Part shown: in pieces, positions 40,965 through 50,202 of the stretch
Layout: each line of letters opens with the position of its first letter
Numbering within the stretch: position 1 is the stretch's first letter
Source: an alpha proteobacterium AAP38
GTDB lineage: Bacteria > Pseudomonadota > Alphaproteobacteria > Azospirillales > Azospirillaceae
DNA: 64,000 nt
Assembly (NCBI GenBank): GCA_001296005.1
Contig: LJHR01000016.1
Coordinates: 1-64,000, forward strand
Reading direction: 5' to 3'
The notes under the pieces: model-generated
The model's input: the letters and a program-made list of their open reading frames with translations, nothing else
Told to the model about the DNA's origin: nothing
Databases searched by the model: none
Program-made: the position numbers and the translations under genes

Positions 40965-43361
40965 GTGGCGGTTGCGTCCCAGGGTACCCATGATCTGCTT
41001 GCCGATGCCATTGCCAGCCTGACCTTGTGGAAGTCATCACCCTTCTTCGTACAGATCAGCGGTTGCACACCGGTTCCGAACGACCCGCTCCATTCCCACA
41101 TTGCCAGGCGCGGATTATCCGGCCTGATTATCGAGCCGGTTTTTGCGCGCTATCAACAGCTTGTTCAGCAGAGCCAGGAGATGCCGCTCGTCAAGGCGGT
41201 TCATGCCAGCATCTCCGGCATCGACGGTCAGCGCCCGCTTTGGTTTTTCAATGCAGAGGCCTTTTCCAGGGGTATCCTGCCGCCCCATCTGGCAACCGTC
41301 ATCACCTTCGCTCAGGAATCTCTGCTCGCAGATATCTCTGTTCTGGGGCGCGCAACAGCAGAGGAGACGGCCCGCGACCTCTTGGCCTCGCTGCTTGACC
41401 AGACAATGGTGCGTGCTGTCCGGCTTGATACGCTGTTCCGTGAACAGGGCGTGCGGCAAGTCGACATTCTGCGGTTCGACAGCGATGGCTATGGTTTGGA
41501 TATTCTGAACGCCTTCGATTTCAAGCGGGCGCGACCGGCAATAATCCATTACCGCCATGAGGGATTGAGCTTGGCGGACCGCCGAACTGCCGCTGAACTG
41601 TTGATGGCGCAGGGTTATCGCGTCGCTATCCAGGGCGAGGATACAGTCGCCCTGCGCGACGGGCAGGCCATTGTCAGTGCGCAGACCCCGGGCCTGTTGG
41701 TCATGGCCACGCGATTGCTGGCCGAGGGGCGTACGGCGGATGCGCTGAATATGGCCGACCACCTTGTGATGCTGAACCCAGAAGAGCAGGCTGAACCTCT
41801 TGCCCTGCGGGCCCGCTGTCATCAGAGCCTGGGCAATCTTGTTGAGGCACTGGAGGATTTCATCCGGGTGAGGGACCTCACAGGTTCACTCACCGACCAC
41901 CTTCCCTTCGTCTCTGCCGTACTGGATCAGGTGTTGCCGCGCGTCGCCACCCTGTTCAGCGAGTGTGGATTTGAGGAACTGGCCCGTTATGTCGTGCCGG
42001 TGACAACCCTGCTACCCGACCATGCTCCCTTCCTGGAGGTCGCGACCCGGACCATGGTTCTGCTGAACCGTGAGACGGAAGCAACCCGATGCGCACAATT
42101 GCTGCTGCCCCTGCGACCCGATAACGAGTTGTGTCTACATCTGCTGACCACCAAATCCCGAAATGAACGGGATTGGCCGACCTTCCGGCGCCTTGTCACG
42201 GCATTGGCGCGCAAGGCAAACTCCATCGTCGAACCGCAGGTCCGGCAGTTGCTGATTCTTGAACTGCTTAATCTGCTGATCTGTCCCGGTCGCCCCGAAC
42301 CGGAAGATCAACGCCTTGTCGATGAAATGACAGGCATCACCTTGCAATTGGCCGCTGGCCATGTGCCGGATGGTAATGCCGAGAAAGATGCCTGGGTCGC
42401 CCATTTCGACGCAGTGTCACGCGGCATACGATTGGCGGAGGAGTTGGGTCCCGTACCGACCGGAACCGCGGTGGCGCCGGCTAGGTTGATGACGGCACGC
42501 GGACTGCCGATCACACTCGCCGGTTTACAGGCCAAAGCCAAGGAACTTTCCGCCCAAACCGTGCTGCTGGTCGCCGCCGATGAGCGGTACTTCCGGCGCT
42601 ATGCGCGGCTGTTCGTGTTGTCGGCCCTTCGCAACCTTGATGTGCCCGCGCTGATCATTGTGCATGTGATTGGCGGGGCGGCGCGAATGCGGGAATTAAT
42701 AGACGTTATCGGCATCGACGATGACCGGCTGATCCTGACAGGTGATGATTTCGATCCGTCGCAGGTCACGACAACGTGTATCGCCGATCCGCAGACGCCG
42801 ATTCCCAACCTGCCGGTCGCACATTTCCAAAGTGTGCGCTTTGAACAGGCTGACTATCTTCTGCACGCGCTCAACCTGCCTGTCTTTGTTGCTGATATTG
42901 ACTGTCTGCTGCTGCGCGGCGTGGGGGACCTGCTGCACCGCATGCAGGGCACGGACGTCGTTTTCAACTGTAATGACTTTGCACGAATGGTCTGCAGCCT
43001 GTTGACGGCGAACCTGCTGTTGATCGCGCCGACGGAAACGGGCCGCGCCTTTTCAGGCTTTCTGCGCCAATATCTGTCCCTTGCTCTGTCCAGGCCGACC
43101 GTATCGCGCTGGATTGATCAGATCGGCCTGTTGTTGGTGCGCAACCATGTCCAGACCGTTGTGCCAACCGCCAGCATCGACTATTTCGCCACGGAAAGTG
43201 ACATCAACAACATTGTATACCGCCAACTGATCAGTCCGGATCGATATAGGTTCTTTGCCCTATATCAAAAGTTTTACCTGCTGTCGCTGGCCCCGCTGAT
43301 TCGTAGCTGGGAACAGGACCTGTCGCTGTCACCCAGCACCTTACCATTGGGGTGGGAGTAG
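40965..43361 (+). CDS. FkbM-like/TPR/glycosyltransferase-like fusion protein
   Basis: About 798 residues. Residues ~25-60 (FFVQISGCTPVPNDPLHSHI, LSGLIIEP) and ~149-215 (VRAVRLDTLFREQGV, DILRFDSDGYGLDIL) match the outline of an FkbM methyltransferase, but the Gly-rich SAM loop is altered. TPR-like helices follow (ALNMADHLVMLNPEEQAEPLALRARC). From ~490 onwards is an alpha/beta domain (TVLLVAADERYFRRYARLFVLSAL, FVADIDCLLL) that resembles a GT-A glycosyltransferase with DxD-like DID. It may act in surface glycan or protein glycosylation. GTG 40965 is chosen for AAGGAG six bases upstream; the frame opens at 40812. Codon and base use is slightly less GC-rich than in its neighbours. Function is not established. 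Confidence 0.6.
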   Translation: MAVASQGTHDLLADAIASLTLWKSSPFFVQISGCTPVPNDPLHSHIARRGLSGLIIEPVFARYQQLVQQSQEMPLVKAVHASISGIDGQRPLWFFNAEAFSRGILPPHLATVITFAQESLLADISVLGRATAEETARDLLASLLDQTMVRAVRLDTLFREQGVRQVDILRFDSDGYGLDILNAFDFKRARPAIIHYRHEGLSLADRRTAAELLMAQGYRVAIQGEDTVALRDGQAIVSAQTPGLLVMATRLLAEGRTADALNMADHLVMLNPEEQAEPLALRARCHQSLGNLVEALEDFIRVRDLTGSLTDHLPFVSAVLDQVLPRVATLFSECGFEELARYVVPVTTLLPDHAPFLEVATRTMVLLNRETEATRCAQLLLPLRPDNELCLHLLTTKSRNERDWPTFRRLVTALARKANSIVEPQVRQLLILELLNLLICPGRPEPEDQRLVDEMTGITLQLAAGHVPDGNAEKDAWVAHFDAVSRGIRLAEELGPVPTGTAVAPARLMTARGLPITLAGLQAKAKELSAQTVLLVAADERYFRRYARLFVLSALRNLDVPALIIVHVIGGAARMRELIDVIGIDDDRLILTGDDFDPSQVTTTCIADPQTPIPNLPVAHFQSVRFEQADYLLHALNLPVFVADIDCLLLRGVGDLLHRMQGTDVVFNCNDFARMVCSLLTANLLLIAPTETGRAFSGFLRQYLSLALSRPTVSRWIDQIGLLLVRNHVQTVVPTASIDYFATESDINNIVYRQLISPDRYRFFALYQKFYLLSLAPLIRSWEQDLSLSPSTLPLGWE

Positions 43362-43555
43362 GCCGGCTTTCAGCGGCAACTTATTGATATTAAATAATAA
43401 TACAAATTTAATTCTACGCGGCCCTCCAGCCTGTTAGAAAACCATTAAGGATTTCAGTAAAAAGCAACCTAACCCTTTGGGGGGTAGCTACGACCTTTCC
43501 GCGCCACACTGAAGATGTATGTTTCCTATGAAGTCTGTCAGGGGAGACATCACAA

Positions 43556-44161
43556 GTGCAACATCATGACGGTGTTCATCTGCGCATGATGCGCACCTCA
43601 CGCGGGATGAGCCTTGCGGCTCTGGCCACGTCGGCGGGGCTGTCGAAAAGCGAAATATCGAAGCTGGAAAACGGTGTACGGCCTTTCCGCCCGGACCACG
43701 TTATCCGGCTGGCCAAGATCTTTGGTGTCGGTCCGACGGAAATGCTGTCGCCCGCCAGCCCGCTGCGCACCATGCTGAGCGAGAACAAGGCCGACACGGA
43801 ATTGCCTCTGTATGAAGGGCGCGATCTGGCCCGCGATGGGGTGGATGCCAAGAGTGCCGGTACGATCCCCCGCGCACCGCAGATGCGCAGTATAGCAGGC
43901 GCCTACGCCGTGACGGTCCATGATCTGTCGAACGCGCCCGCCATCGGCATCGGTGCAACCTTGCTGGTCAATCCTAATGCGCCCGCCAATGTTGGCGATC
44001 TGGTCATCAACCGCCTGAATTTCAGTCCGCTTGCCTTCTACCTGCGGCAGGATGACGAGGGCGTGATCTATGGCATGACCCTTTCCCGCCGCCGGGTTGA
44101 GCTGTCCATAGAGGATGTGGAAAAGCTGCACAAGGTGGCCGGAATCTGGTTCCCGCATTGA
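43556..44161 (+). CDS. XRE-family transcriptional regulator with C-terminal sensor domain
   Basis: A 201-residue regulator. Residues 5-65 form a helix-turn-helix (LRMMRTSRGMSLAALATSAGLSKSEISKLENG in outline). The C-terminal half is beta-rich (ATLLVNPNAPANVGDLVINRL, GMTLSRRRVELSIEDVEKLHKVAG) and resembles the S24/LexA-like repressor tail; the usual catalytic Ser-Met motif is not seen, so self-cleavage is unlikely. The start is GTG 43556, with GGGGAG nine bases upstream. It precedes the aminotransferase and glutamine-synthetase-like genes on the same strand and probably regulates them, as PuuR does in polyamine loci. Confidence 0.8.
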   Translation: MQHHDGVHLRMMRTSRGMSLAALATSAGLSKSEISKLENGVRPFRPDHVIRLAKIFGVGPTEMLSPASPLRTMLSENKADTELPLYEGRDLARDGVDAKSAGTIPRAPQMRSIAGAYAVTVHDLSNAPAIGIGATLLVNPNAPANVGDLVINRLNFSPLAFYLRQDDEGVIYGMTLSRRRVELSIEDVEKLHKVAGIWFPH

Positions 44162-44238
44162 GGCACACTTAAGCGCCCCTTGACGCCCGCCCTGCCCGGC
44201 CCCGACATTCGGGGTCGGACATTGCGGGAGAGGAATGA

Positions 44239-45615
44239 ATGGTGGACGGTTCCGGTGGCATAGCCGCGAAAACCATCCAGGCATTGATGGCAAGTGAACG
44301 CGCGCGTTTCGTTTCGGCCCACCCTGACGCCGCGGCACGCGCAGGTAACGGCTTGCCCGGATTCTATCAAGGCGTGCCAATGCATTGGATGCGGGATTGG
44401 CCCATGCCATTCCCGATGCTTGTGACGAGCGCACAGGGCGCCACCTTGACCGACAGTGACGGCAATGTGCTGGCCGATTTCTGCCTGGGTGATACCGGGT
44501 CGATGTTCGGGCATTCGCCGGAACCGGTGCGCCAGGCCCTGATGGCGCAGGCGGGACGTGGCCTAACCTATATGTTGCCCACCGATGATGCGCTGGCGGT
44601 TGGTGCGCTGCTGCGCGGCCGTTTCGGCCTGCCACACTGGCAGGTGGCGACAACGGCAACGGACGCCAACCGCTTTGCCCTACGGGTGGCGCGTGCCGTG
44701 ACCGGTCGCGGCAGAATTCTGGTTTTCAATGGTTGCTACCATGGGGCGGTGGATGAGACATTCGTGCGGCTGATTGACGGCGCACCTGTCAACCGCCCCG
44801 GCCTGCTGGGTCAGTTCACCGACCTGACGGAACGCACGCGGGTGGTGGAATTTAATGACCTGCCGGCGCTGGAGGCTGCCCTTTCCGACAGAACGGTGGC
44901 CTGCGTGATCACCGAACCGGTGCTGACCAACTGCTGCATGGTTCTGCCCGATCCGAGGTTTCATGAGGCACTGCGACGTCTGACGCGCGAAACGGGTACC
45001 CTGTTGCTGATTGATGAGACACATACGATCTCGACCGGCCCCGGCGGCTACACGCGCGCGTATGGGTTGGAACCCGACATGTTCGTGCTGGGCAAGCCCG
45101 TTGCGGGTGGGGTGGCGGCCAGTGTCTGGGGCTTCACCGACGAGGTGGCGCGCCGGCTGGATGCCGTGCGGGCGGTGACACCGTCGGGACATTCCGGCAT
45201 GGGCACAACCCTGTCGGCCAATGCCCTGGCCCTGGCCTGCATGCGCGCGACTTTGGAACAGGTGATGACCGACGCGGCCTATGCTCATATGGAGGCGCTG
45301 GCGGGGCATCTGGCAACCGGGCTGTCAGGCGTGATTGATCGGCTGGGTCTGCCCTGGCATGTGGTGCGGGTGGGTGCGCGGGTAGAGTTCATCTGCGCAC
45401 CCGGCCCCTTGCGCAATGGGACGGAGGCGGAGGCGGCGCATGCGAGACCACTGGAACAGGCCATCCATCTCGCGCTTCTCAATCGCGGCGTTCTGATCGC
45501 GCCGTTCCACAACATGATGCTGGTCTGTCCGGCCACGACGGGGGAACAGGTCGATCGCCTGATCACCGCCTTTGCTGAAGTGGCCGGCATTCTGGCACAG
45601 GGCAAAACCCCATGA
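44239..45615 (+). CDS. Class III PLP-dependent aminotransferase
   Basis: A 458-residue class III aminotransferase related to glutamate-1-semialdehyde aminomutase. Characteristic parts are TDSDGNVLADFCLGDTGSMFGH, FNGCYHGAVDE, the PLP-contact Asp in LLLIDETHT, and the Schiff-base Lys in FVLGKPVAGG. The substrate is not clear; with the next gene a polyamine or omega-amino acid is likely. GGGAGAGG precedes ATG 44239. Its stop overlaps the next start as ATGA, so the pair is co-translated. Confidence 0.88.
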   Translation: MVDGSGGIAAKTIQALMASERARFVSAHPDAAARAGNGLPGFYQGVPMHWMRDWPMPFPMLVTSAQGATLTDSDGNVLADFCLGDTGSMFGHSPEPVRQALMAQAGRGLTYMLPTDDALAVGALLRGRFGLPHWQVATTATDANRFALRVARAVTGRGRILVFNGCYHGAVDETFVRLIDGAPVNRPGLLGQFTDLTERTRVVEFNDLPALEAALSDRTVACVITEPVLTNCCMVLPDPRFHEALRRLTRETGTLLLIDETHTISTGPGGYTRAYGLEPDMFVLGKPVAGGVAASVWGFTDEVARRLDAVRAVTPSGHSGMGTTLSANALALACMRATLEQVMTDAAYAHMEALAGHLATGLSGVIDRLGLPWHVVRVGARVEFICAPGPLRNGTEAEAAHARPLEQAIHLALLNRGVLIAPFHNMMLVCPATTGEQVDRLITAFAEVAGILAQGKTP

Positions 45616-47000
45616 TGGCGCGCATCGGCGACTGGGCAGAGGCCGAAGCCTTTCTGGCGGCACATCCCGATGTGGAAGCTGTCGATATCGTCCTGACCGA
45701 TGCCAACGGCATCGGGCGCGGTAAGATCATCCGCCGGCATGAGGTGGAGGCGCTCTATAAACAGGGCCGGCACCTCCCCTCCTCCATCCTGGGTCTGGAT
45801 GTGACGGGGGAGGATGTGGAAGAGACGGGGCTGGTCTGGTCAGTTGGTGATGCCGACCTGCGCGCCTGGCCCATCGCCGGCACGCTGGTCCCGCTGCCCT
45901 GGACATCACCCAGGCGGGCACAGGTTCTGGTCAGCCTGTACCACCTGGATGGTCACCCGCATGGGGCCGATCCGCGCCATGCCATGGCCGCCCAGATTGA
46001 CGCGATGGCAGCGGACGGGCGTTATCCTGCCGGGGCCTTCGAACTGGAATTCTATCTTCTGGATGCCGAACCCGGCCCCGATGGCCGCCCACGCCCGGCA
46101 GCCATGGCGCTGGACGGACGGCGGCATGGGCAGGTGCAAGTCTATGGCCTGGACGATCTGGACGGGATGCAGCCGTTTTTCGGGCCCGTCTATCAGGCCG
46201 CGAAGGCGCAGGGTCTGCCGTTGGAGACCCTGATTTCCGAATATGCACCGGGGCAATATGAGCTGACCCTGCATTACCGCCGAGACCTTCTGCGCGCCGC
46301 CGACGATCTGGTGATGCTGAAACGGCTGGTGCGGGCCATGGCGCGACGGCAGGGGATGGTCGCCTGTTTCATGGCCAAACCGTTCGCGGCGCATGCCGGA
46401 TCGGGGATGCATCTGCATGTATCGCTGAATGACAGCCAGGGAAACAACCTGTTCGCGGAGGATGAGGGCGCGGTGTCCCCCAATCCGCTGCTGAGTCATG
46501 CCATCGGCGGTCTGGCGGCGACCATGGGGGATGGGATGCTGGCATTCGCACCCCATGCCAATTCTTGGCGCCGGTTCGTGGCCAAGCTCTATGCGCCGGT
46601 GCAGCCTACTTGGGGTGTTAACGATAGGTCGGTTGCGTTACGGATTCCGGCGGGACCGGTCACGGCTAGGCGCGTTGAACATCGCCCCGCCGGGGTTGAT
46701 GCAAATCCCTACTTGGTGGGTGCAACCGTCCTTGCCGGGATGCGGCATGGCATGGCGCATGCCATCGATCCGGGACCGGCAGCCGATTATCAGGGCTTTA
46801 CCCAAGAGACGCCCTTTGCCCGCACCATGCCCGGTGACTGGCGTGCCGCCATCGCGCAGGCCCAAGGGTCGGACTTTCTGAAGGATGCGCTGGGGGCTGA
46901 TCTGCACCGTTCCTTTATCGCGATCAAGCAGGCTGAATTATTTCGTGTCGCGGGCTGCATACCTGATACAGACTACCGTTTATATCTGCATCAGGTTTAA
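45612..47000 (+). CDS. Glutamine-synthetase-family ligase (gamma-glutamylpolyamine synthetase-like)
   Basis: A 462-residue glutamine-synthetase-fold ligase. Metal and substrate motifs are intact: ELEFYLL, ISEYAPGQYELTLHY, HAGSGMHLHVSL, NSWRRFVAKLYAP, DRSVALRIP and EHRPAGVDANPYL. The short N-terminal beta-grasp (VDIVLTDANGIGRGKIIRRHEVEALY) is the form found in PuuA-type enzymes, which ligate glutamate to putrescine at the expense of ATP. Together with the coupled aminotransferase and an XRE regulator this suggests a compact polyamine-catabolic unit, but PuuB, PuuC and PuuD are missing. Substrate is inferred. Confidence 0.85.
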   Translation: MMARIGDWAEAEAFLAAHPDVEAVDIVLTDANGIGRGKIIRRHEVEALYKQGRHLPSSILGLDVTGEDVEETGLVWSVGDADLRAWPIAGTLVPLPWTSPRRAQVLVSLYHLDGHPHGADPRHAMAAQIDAMAADGRYPAGAFELEFYLLDAEPGPDGRPRPAAMALDGRRHGQVQVYGLDDLDGMQPFFGPVYQAAKAQGLPLETLISEYAPGQYELTLHYRRDLLRAADDLVMLKRLVRAMARRQGMVACFMAKPFAAHAGSGMHLHVSLNDSQGNNLFAEDEGAVSPNPLLSHAIGGLAATMGDGMLAFAPHANSWRRFVAKLYAPVQPTWGVNDRSVALRIPAGPVTARRVEHRPAGVDANPYLVGATVLAGMRHGMAHAIDPGPAADYQGFTQETPFARTMPGDWRAAIAQAQGSDFLKDALGADLHRSFIAIKQAELFRVAGCIPDTDYRLYLHQV

Positions 47001-47071
47001 ACATCGCCTTTTGATTGATGTTATCGGCGTCGGCGTGGATAGTGTGCCTGCACTATTCATCGCCCTGTCCC

Positions 47072-48766
47072 ATGCGCCTGCTATCAGCCCTGACATTGCT
47101 GCTGTTGCTGACCCTGCCGTCATTGGCCGGGGTGGTGGGTGTTTCCGGTCAACCCACCGCCTTTCCGCCGGGCGAGGGCGCGCTGTGGTTGGGTTTGGAG
47201 GTGCCGGAGGACAATGTCGCGGCGGTCAGTGTCGGCATGCGACCCGTGAGGCCACTTGCCGTGACGGTGCGCCAAGGCGATTGGGGCGCGCAGACGGATG
47301 TGACGCTGGAACTGGCCGAGGCACGCGGCCTGTTGCCCAATCTGGTGTTGGACAGCAGCGGGCATGGTGGCGACATGACGGGGCGGCTGGACAGCCTGCT
47401 TCTGGGCTGGACGCGCAGCGGGGTGGAGGTCACGGCGGGGGCGGCCCGCTCAGGCATGGGTGATGTCAGACCGGTTCTGCAGGTACTGCTGCCCGTGAAG
47501 ACGCCGGTACCGTTTATCAATGATACCTGGATTCGTGCCGGGATCGGCGGTGTGGATGGACCAATGTTGGGTGCCGGGTGGTCACCGGAACCAGGACGCA
47601 TGTTGAGCATCACCTGGTTGCGCGGCCGGGGGCTGGTGGCGGGCATCACTGAACAGATTGCAGGGGACGACCTGTCGCAGCCCTATTTCGGACGGTCGCG
47701 GCAACACGACGCCGGAGCATGGACGGATATCGGACCCTTCATGTCACCGGGTGGGGCGCTGCATGCCGCCCTGGCCGATCAGCATCCGACGTCGGATAGG
47801 GTGAGCGTGGCTAGCCACCGCCTGGGTCTTCCCGGCGTGTCGGCGCGGCTCTATGCCCCGGATCTGCGGAAATGGAAACGCCATCGGATCAGCGCAGCCG
47901 AGATTCGTCGGGGTACGCGATTTGAGCGCGCGCCGACGCCCGGAAATCTCGCCCATCATTGGGAAATGACGCTGGATGCGACGATGGAGGTGGAGGCGGG
48001 GCCGCGCGGATATCCCGCCGCAAGCCGTGCATCCGCTGGTGCGCAACTGCATCTGCTGCCTTGGTCTGGATTGATCCTGACGGCGGAGGGGCGGGTGGCA
48101 AATGCGGGTAACATTCCCCCGCCCCGCTGGTATCCCCCGTCAAAGGGCCGGGACGATGCGGCTCTGTATCTCTATCGACGGTTCAGCCTGGACCGGGCAC
48201 AGATGGCGTTTGCGCACGCAGTGACACCCTCGCTGGACGTACTGGCCGAAATTGGGCACTTGGACCCGATGTATGGCGGCGGCGGCGGGGAGTTACGCTA
48301 TCAGCAACTGACGGCACGTTGGTCACTGGGGCTGGCTGCGCACTATGTCTGGAAACGCCCGCCCAGCGTTGAAACGCTTTATCGGGGCAGTGGCCGCACT
48401 ACCGGCTTTATGAATGCTGGCTGGGAAGGACCGGATGGGGGTAGCCGCAGCGAACTGTCATTTGGCCGTTATCTGGCCGGTGACCTGGGGATGACGTTCA
48501 CCCTGAGGCGGCAATTTGGGTGGGGTCTGGAGCTGGGCATGGACGCCACGGCGACGACACGCACCAGCCGCTTGGGCCTGTCCGTGACCCTGCCGCTGAT
48601 CGGGCTGGGTCAGCATGTGGATACGCTGGCCCATGTGAAGGTGCGCCCCCTGGCGCGCGAATATGCAGAAAGGCTGGACCGTGCCATCACCCTGTCCGAT
48701 CTGCGCCACACCGCCGGCTATGCCAGGGTGGTGGGGGATTGGGATAGGGGGTTCAGGCGACGGTAG
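47072..48766 (+). CDS. YjbH-like outer-membrane protein
   Basis: About 564 residues with a Sec signal (RLLSALTLLLLLTLPSLAGV). The body is beta-rich with repeated alternating strands and Gly/Tyr residues, as in a beta-barrel. The C-terminal part (FGWGLELGMDATATTRTS, LPLIGLGQHVDTLAHVKVRPLAREYAERLDRA) recalls the YjbH/capsule-associated outer-membrane family, whose genes usually sit in an exopolysaccharide yjbEFGH cluster. Those partners are not here. ATG 47072 lacks a strong ribosome site; the frame opens at 47015. The family call is moderate. Confidence 0.5.
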   Translation: MRLLSALTLLLLLTLPSLAGVVGVSGQPTAFPPGEGALWLGLEVPEDNVAAVSVGMRPVRPLAVTVRQGDWGAQTDVTLELAEARGLLPNLVLDSSGHGGDMTGRLDSLLLGWTRSGVEVTAGAARSGMGDVRPVLQVLLPVKTPVPFINDTWIRAGIGGVDGPMLGAGWSPEPGRMLSITWLRGRGLVAGITEQIAGDDLSQPYFGRSRQHDAGAWTDIGPFMSPGGALHAALADQHPTSDRVSVASHRLGLPGVSARLYAPDLRKWKRHRISAAEIRRGTRFERAPTPGNLAHHWEMTLDATMEVEAGPRGYPAASRASAGAQLHLLPWSGLILTAEGRVANAGNIPPPRWYPPSKGRDDAALYLYRRFSLDRAQMAFAHAVTPSLDVLAEIGHLDPMYGGGGGELRYQQLTARWSLGLAAHYVWKRPPSVETLYRGSGRTTGFMNAGWEGPDGGSRSELSFGRYLAGDLGMTFTLRRQFGWGLELGMDATATTRTSRLGLSVTLPLIGLGQHVDTLAHVKVRPLAREYAERLDRAITLSDLRHTAGYARVVGDWDRGFRRR

Positions 48767-48777
48767 CGCTGAACCGG

Positions 48778-50202
48778 TTACGCAGCCTTGCGCAGAATTA
48801 TACCTTCTTTATCTGGACTGGTCACAATGGGGATCATGATAATGGCGTCCAGGCCGCCATCCGGGCGGTTGGACAGACGGATATCGCCACCATGCCCACG
48901 CACGACAGATCGGGCAATGGACAGGCCCAGCCCGACACCGCCGGTGCGGCGATTGCGCGACGCTTCCAGCCGCACGAACGGTTCAAACACGCGCTCCATA
49001 TCAGGTTCCGGGATACCGGGCCCGTCATCCGCAACAATGATCTCCGCCCCGGCCCCATCACTGCGGATGGAGACGCGGGCGGTGCCGCCATAGGCCAGGG
49101 CATTTTCGATCAGGTTGCGGATGGCACGGCGCAGCGAACTGGTCCGGCAGATCAGGGGCAGACGGTCTGCCGCACTGAAATGCACGGGATGGCCGGTATC
49201 GGCGAAATCATCGCAGACGCTTTCCACCAGGGTGGAGAGATCGGCACGCACCGCCTCTTCCCCCAGTTCCTCCCGCGTGAAGGAGAGCGTGGCCTCCACC
49301 GTCGACCGAAGTTCATCCAGGGTTTCCAGCATCCGGGACTTGGTTTCCCCCTCATCCAGCAACTCCACCCGCAGGCGCAGATTGGTGATGGGGGTGCGCA
49401 GGTCGTGGGAAATGGCCGCCAGGATGCGGGTACGGTCATCCACGAAACGCCGGATGCGGGCGGCCATGGCATTGAAGGCATTGGCCGCACGGCGCACCTC
49501 CTCCGGCCCGCGTTCCGTCTCCAGCGCGGGGACCGCCTCCCCCCGGCCCAGCCGGTCGGCGCTGTCGGCCAGATCACGCAAGGGGCGCGACAGGCGGCGG
49601 GAGATGTAGAAGGTGGCGGCAGCCACCATCAGGATGGAGGTCAGCAGGGTCCAGGTGGAGGTGGAGGACCAGACGGTGGGCTGTACCATGCGGCGGTTGA
49701 CGGCGTTCAGCCATTGCCCGTCATCCAGGCGGACAGAGAATTTCATCCCCATCTCCACCGGTTCGATGGCGGCCCAGGGATTGTGGAACCAGGAGGGTTC
49801 GGCATTCTCCGCCCGGTTCCACATCTTGAACTGCACGGCACTAGGCGGCAGGTCCAAAATATCGATCAGCCTATCACGCACGGCCATGGCCTGCGGATCT
49901 GTCAGGCGATAATCGGGCGGAATGGACGGGGCATCATCCACCGAGTAGCGGGTTTCCCGCGCGCGTATGGCCGCCAGCGTGTCGGACCGGTGTTCGCGCG
50001 GCAACGTATCCATGACGCGGCTGGTGGCCGCGATGCGCAGCAGCGTCTCTTCAATATGGGTGCGGCGGACGGTGGCGGCCTTATCGTCCAGCGATGCCGT
50101 CCAACTGGCGAATTTCGCCACCAGCATGGCACCGACCAGCAGCGCCACCATATGGGTGAACAAGCTGCGCGGATGGCGCAGGAAGGACATCACCCCCTTC
50201 AT
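48778..50202 (-). CDS. Sensor histidine kinase (EnvZ-like)
   Basis: A 474-residue transmembrane kinase. Two membrane helices (residues ~15-30 and ~180-200) flank a periplasmic domain; HAMP follows (SRPLRDLADSADRLGRGE), then the H-box AAISHDLRTPITNLRLRVELL, an N-box (IRNLIENALAYGG), and G boxes (VADDGPGIP, GVGLGLSIARSVV). It phosphorylates the OmpR-type regulator of the upstream gene. Its start overlaps that gene's stop (ATGA at 50199-50202). The signal is unknown; such pairs often control envelope or efflux genes. Confidence 0.93.
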   Translation of the reverse strand: MKGVMSFLRHPRSLFTHMVALLVGAMLVAKFASWTASLDDKAATVRRTHIEETLLRIAATSRVMDTLPREHRSDTLAAIRARETRYSVDDAPSIPPDYRLTDPQAMAVRDRLIDILDLPPSAVQFKMWNRAENAEPSWFHNPWAAIEPVEMGMKFSVRLDDGQWLNAVNRRMVQPTVWSSTSTWTLLTSILMVAAATFYISRRLSRPLRDLADSADRLGRGEAVPALETERGPEEVRRAANAFNAMAARIRRFVDDRTRILAAISHDLRTPITNLRLRVELLDEGETKSRMLETLDELRSTVEATLSFTREELGEEAVRADLSTLVESVCDDFADTGHPVHFSAADRLPLICRTSSLRRAIRNLIENALAYGGTARVSIRSDGAGAEIIVADDGPGIPEPDMERVFEPFVRLEASRNRRTGGVGLGLSIARSVVRGHGGDIRLSNRPDGGLDAIIMIPIVTSPDKEGIILRKAA

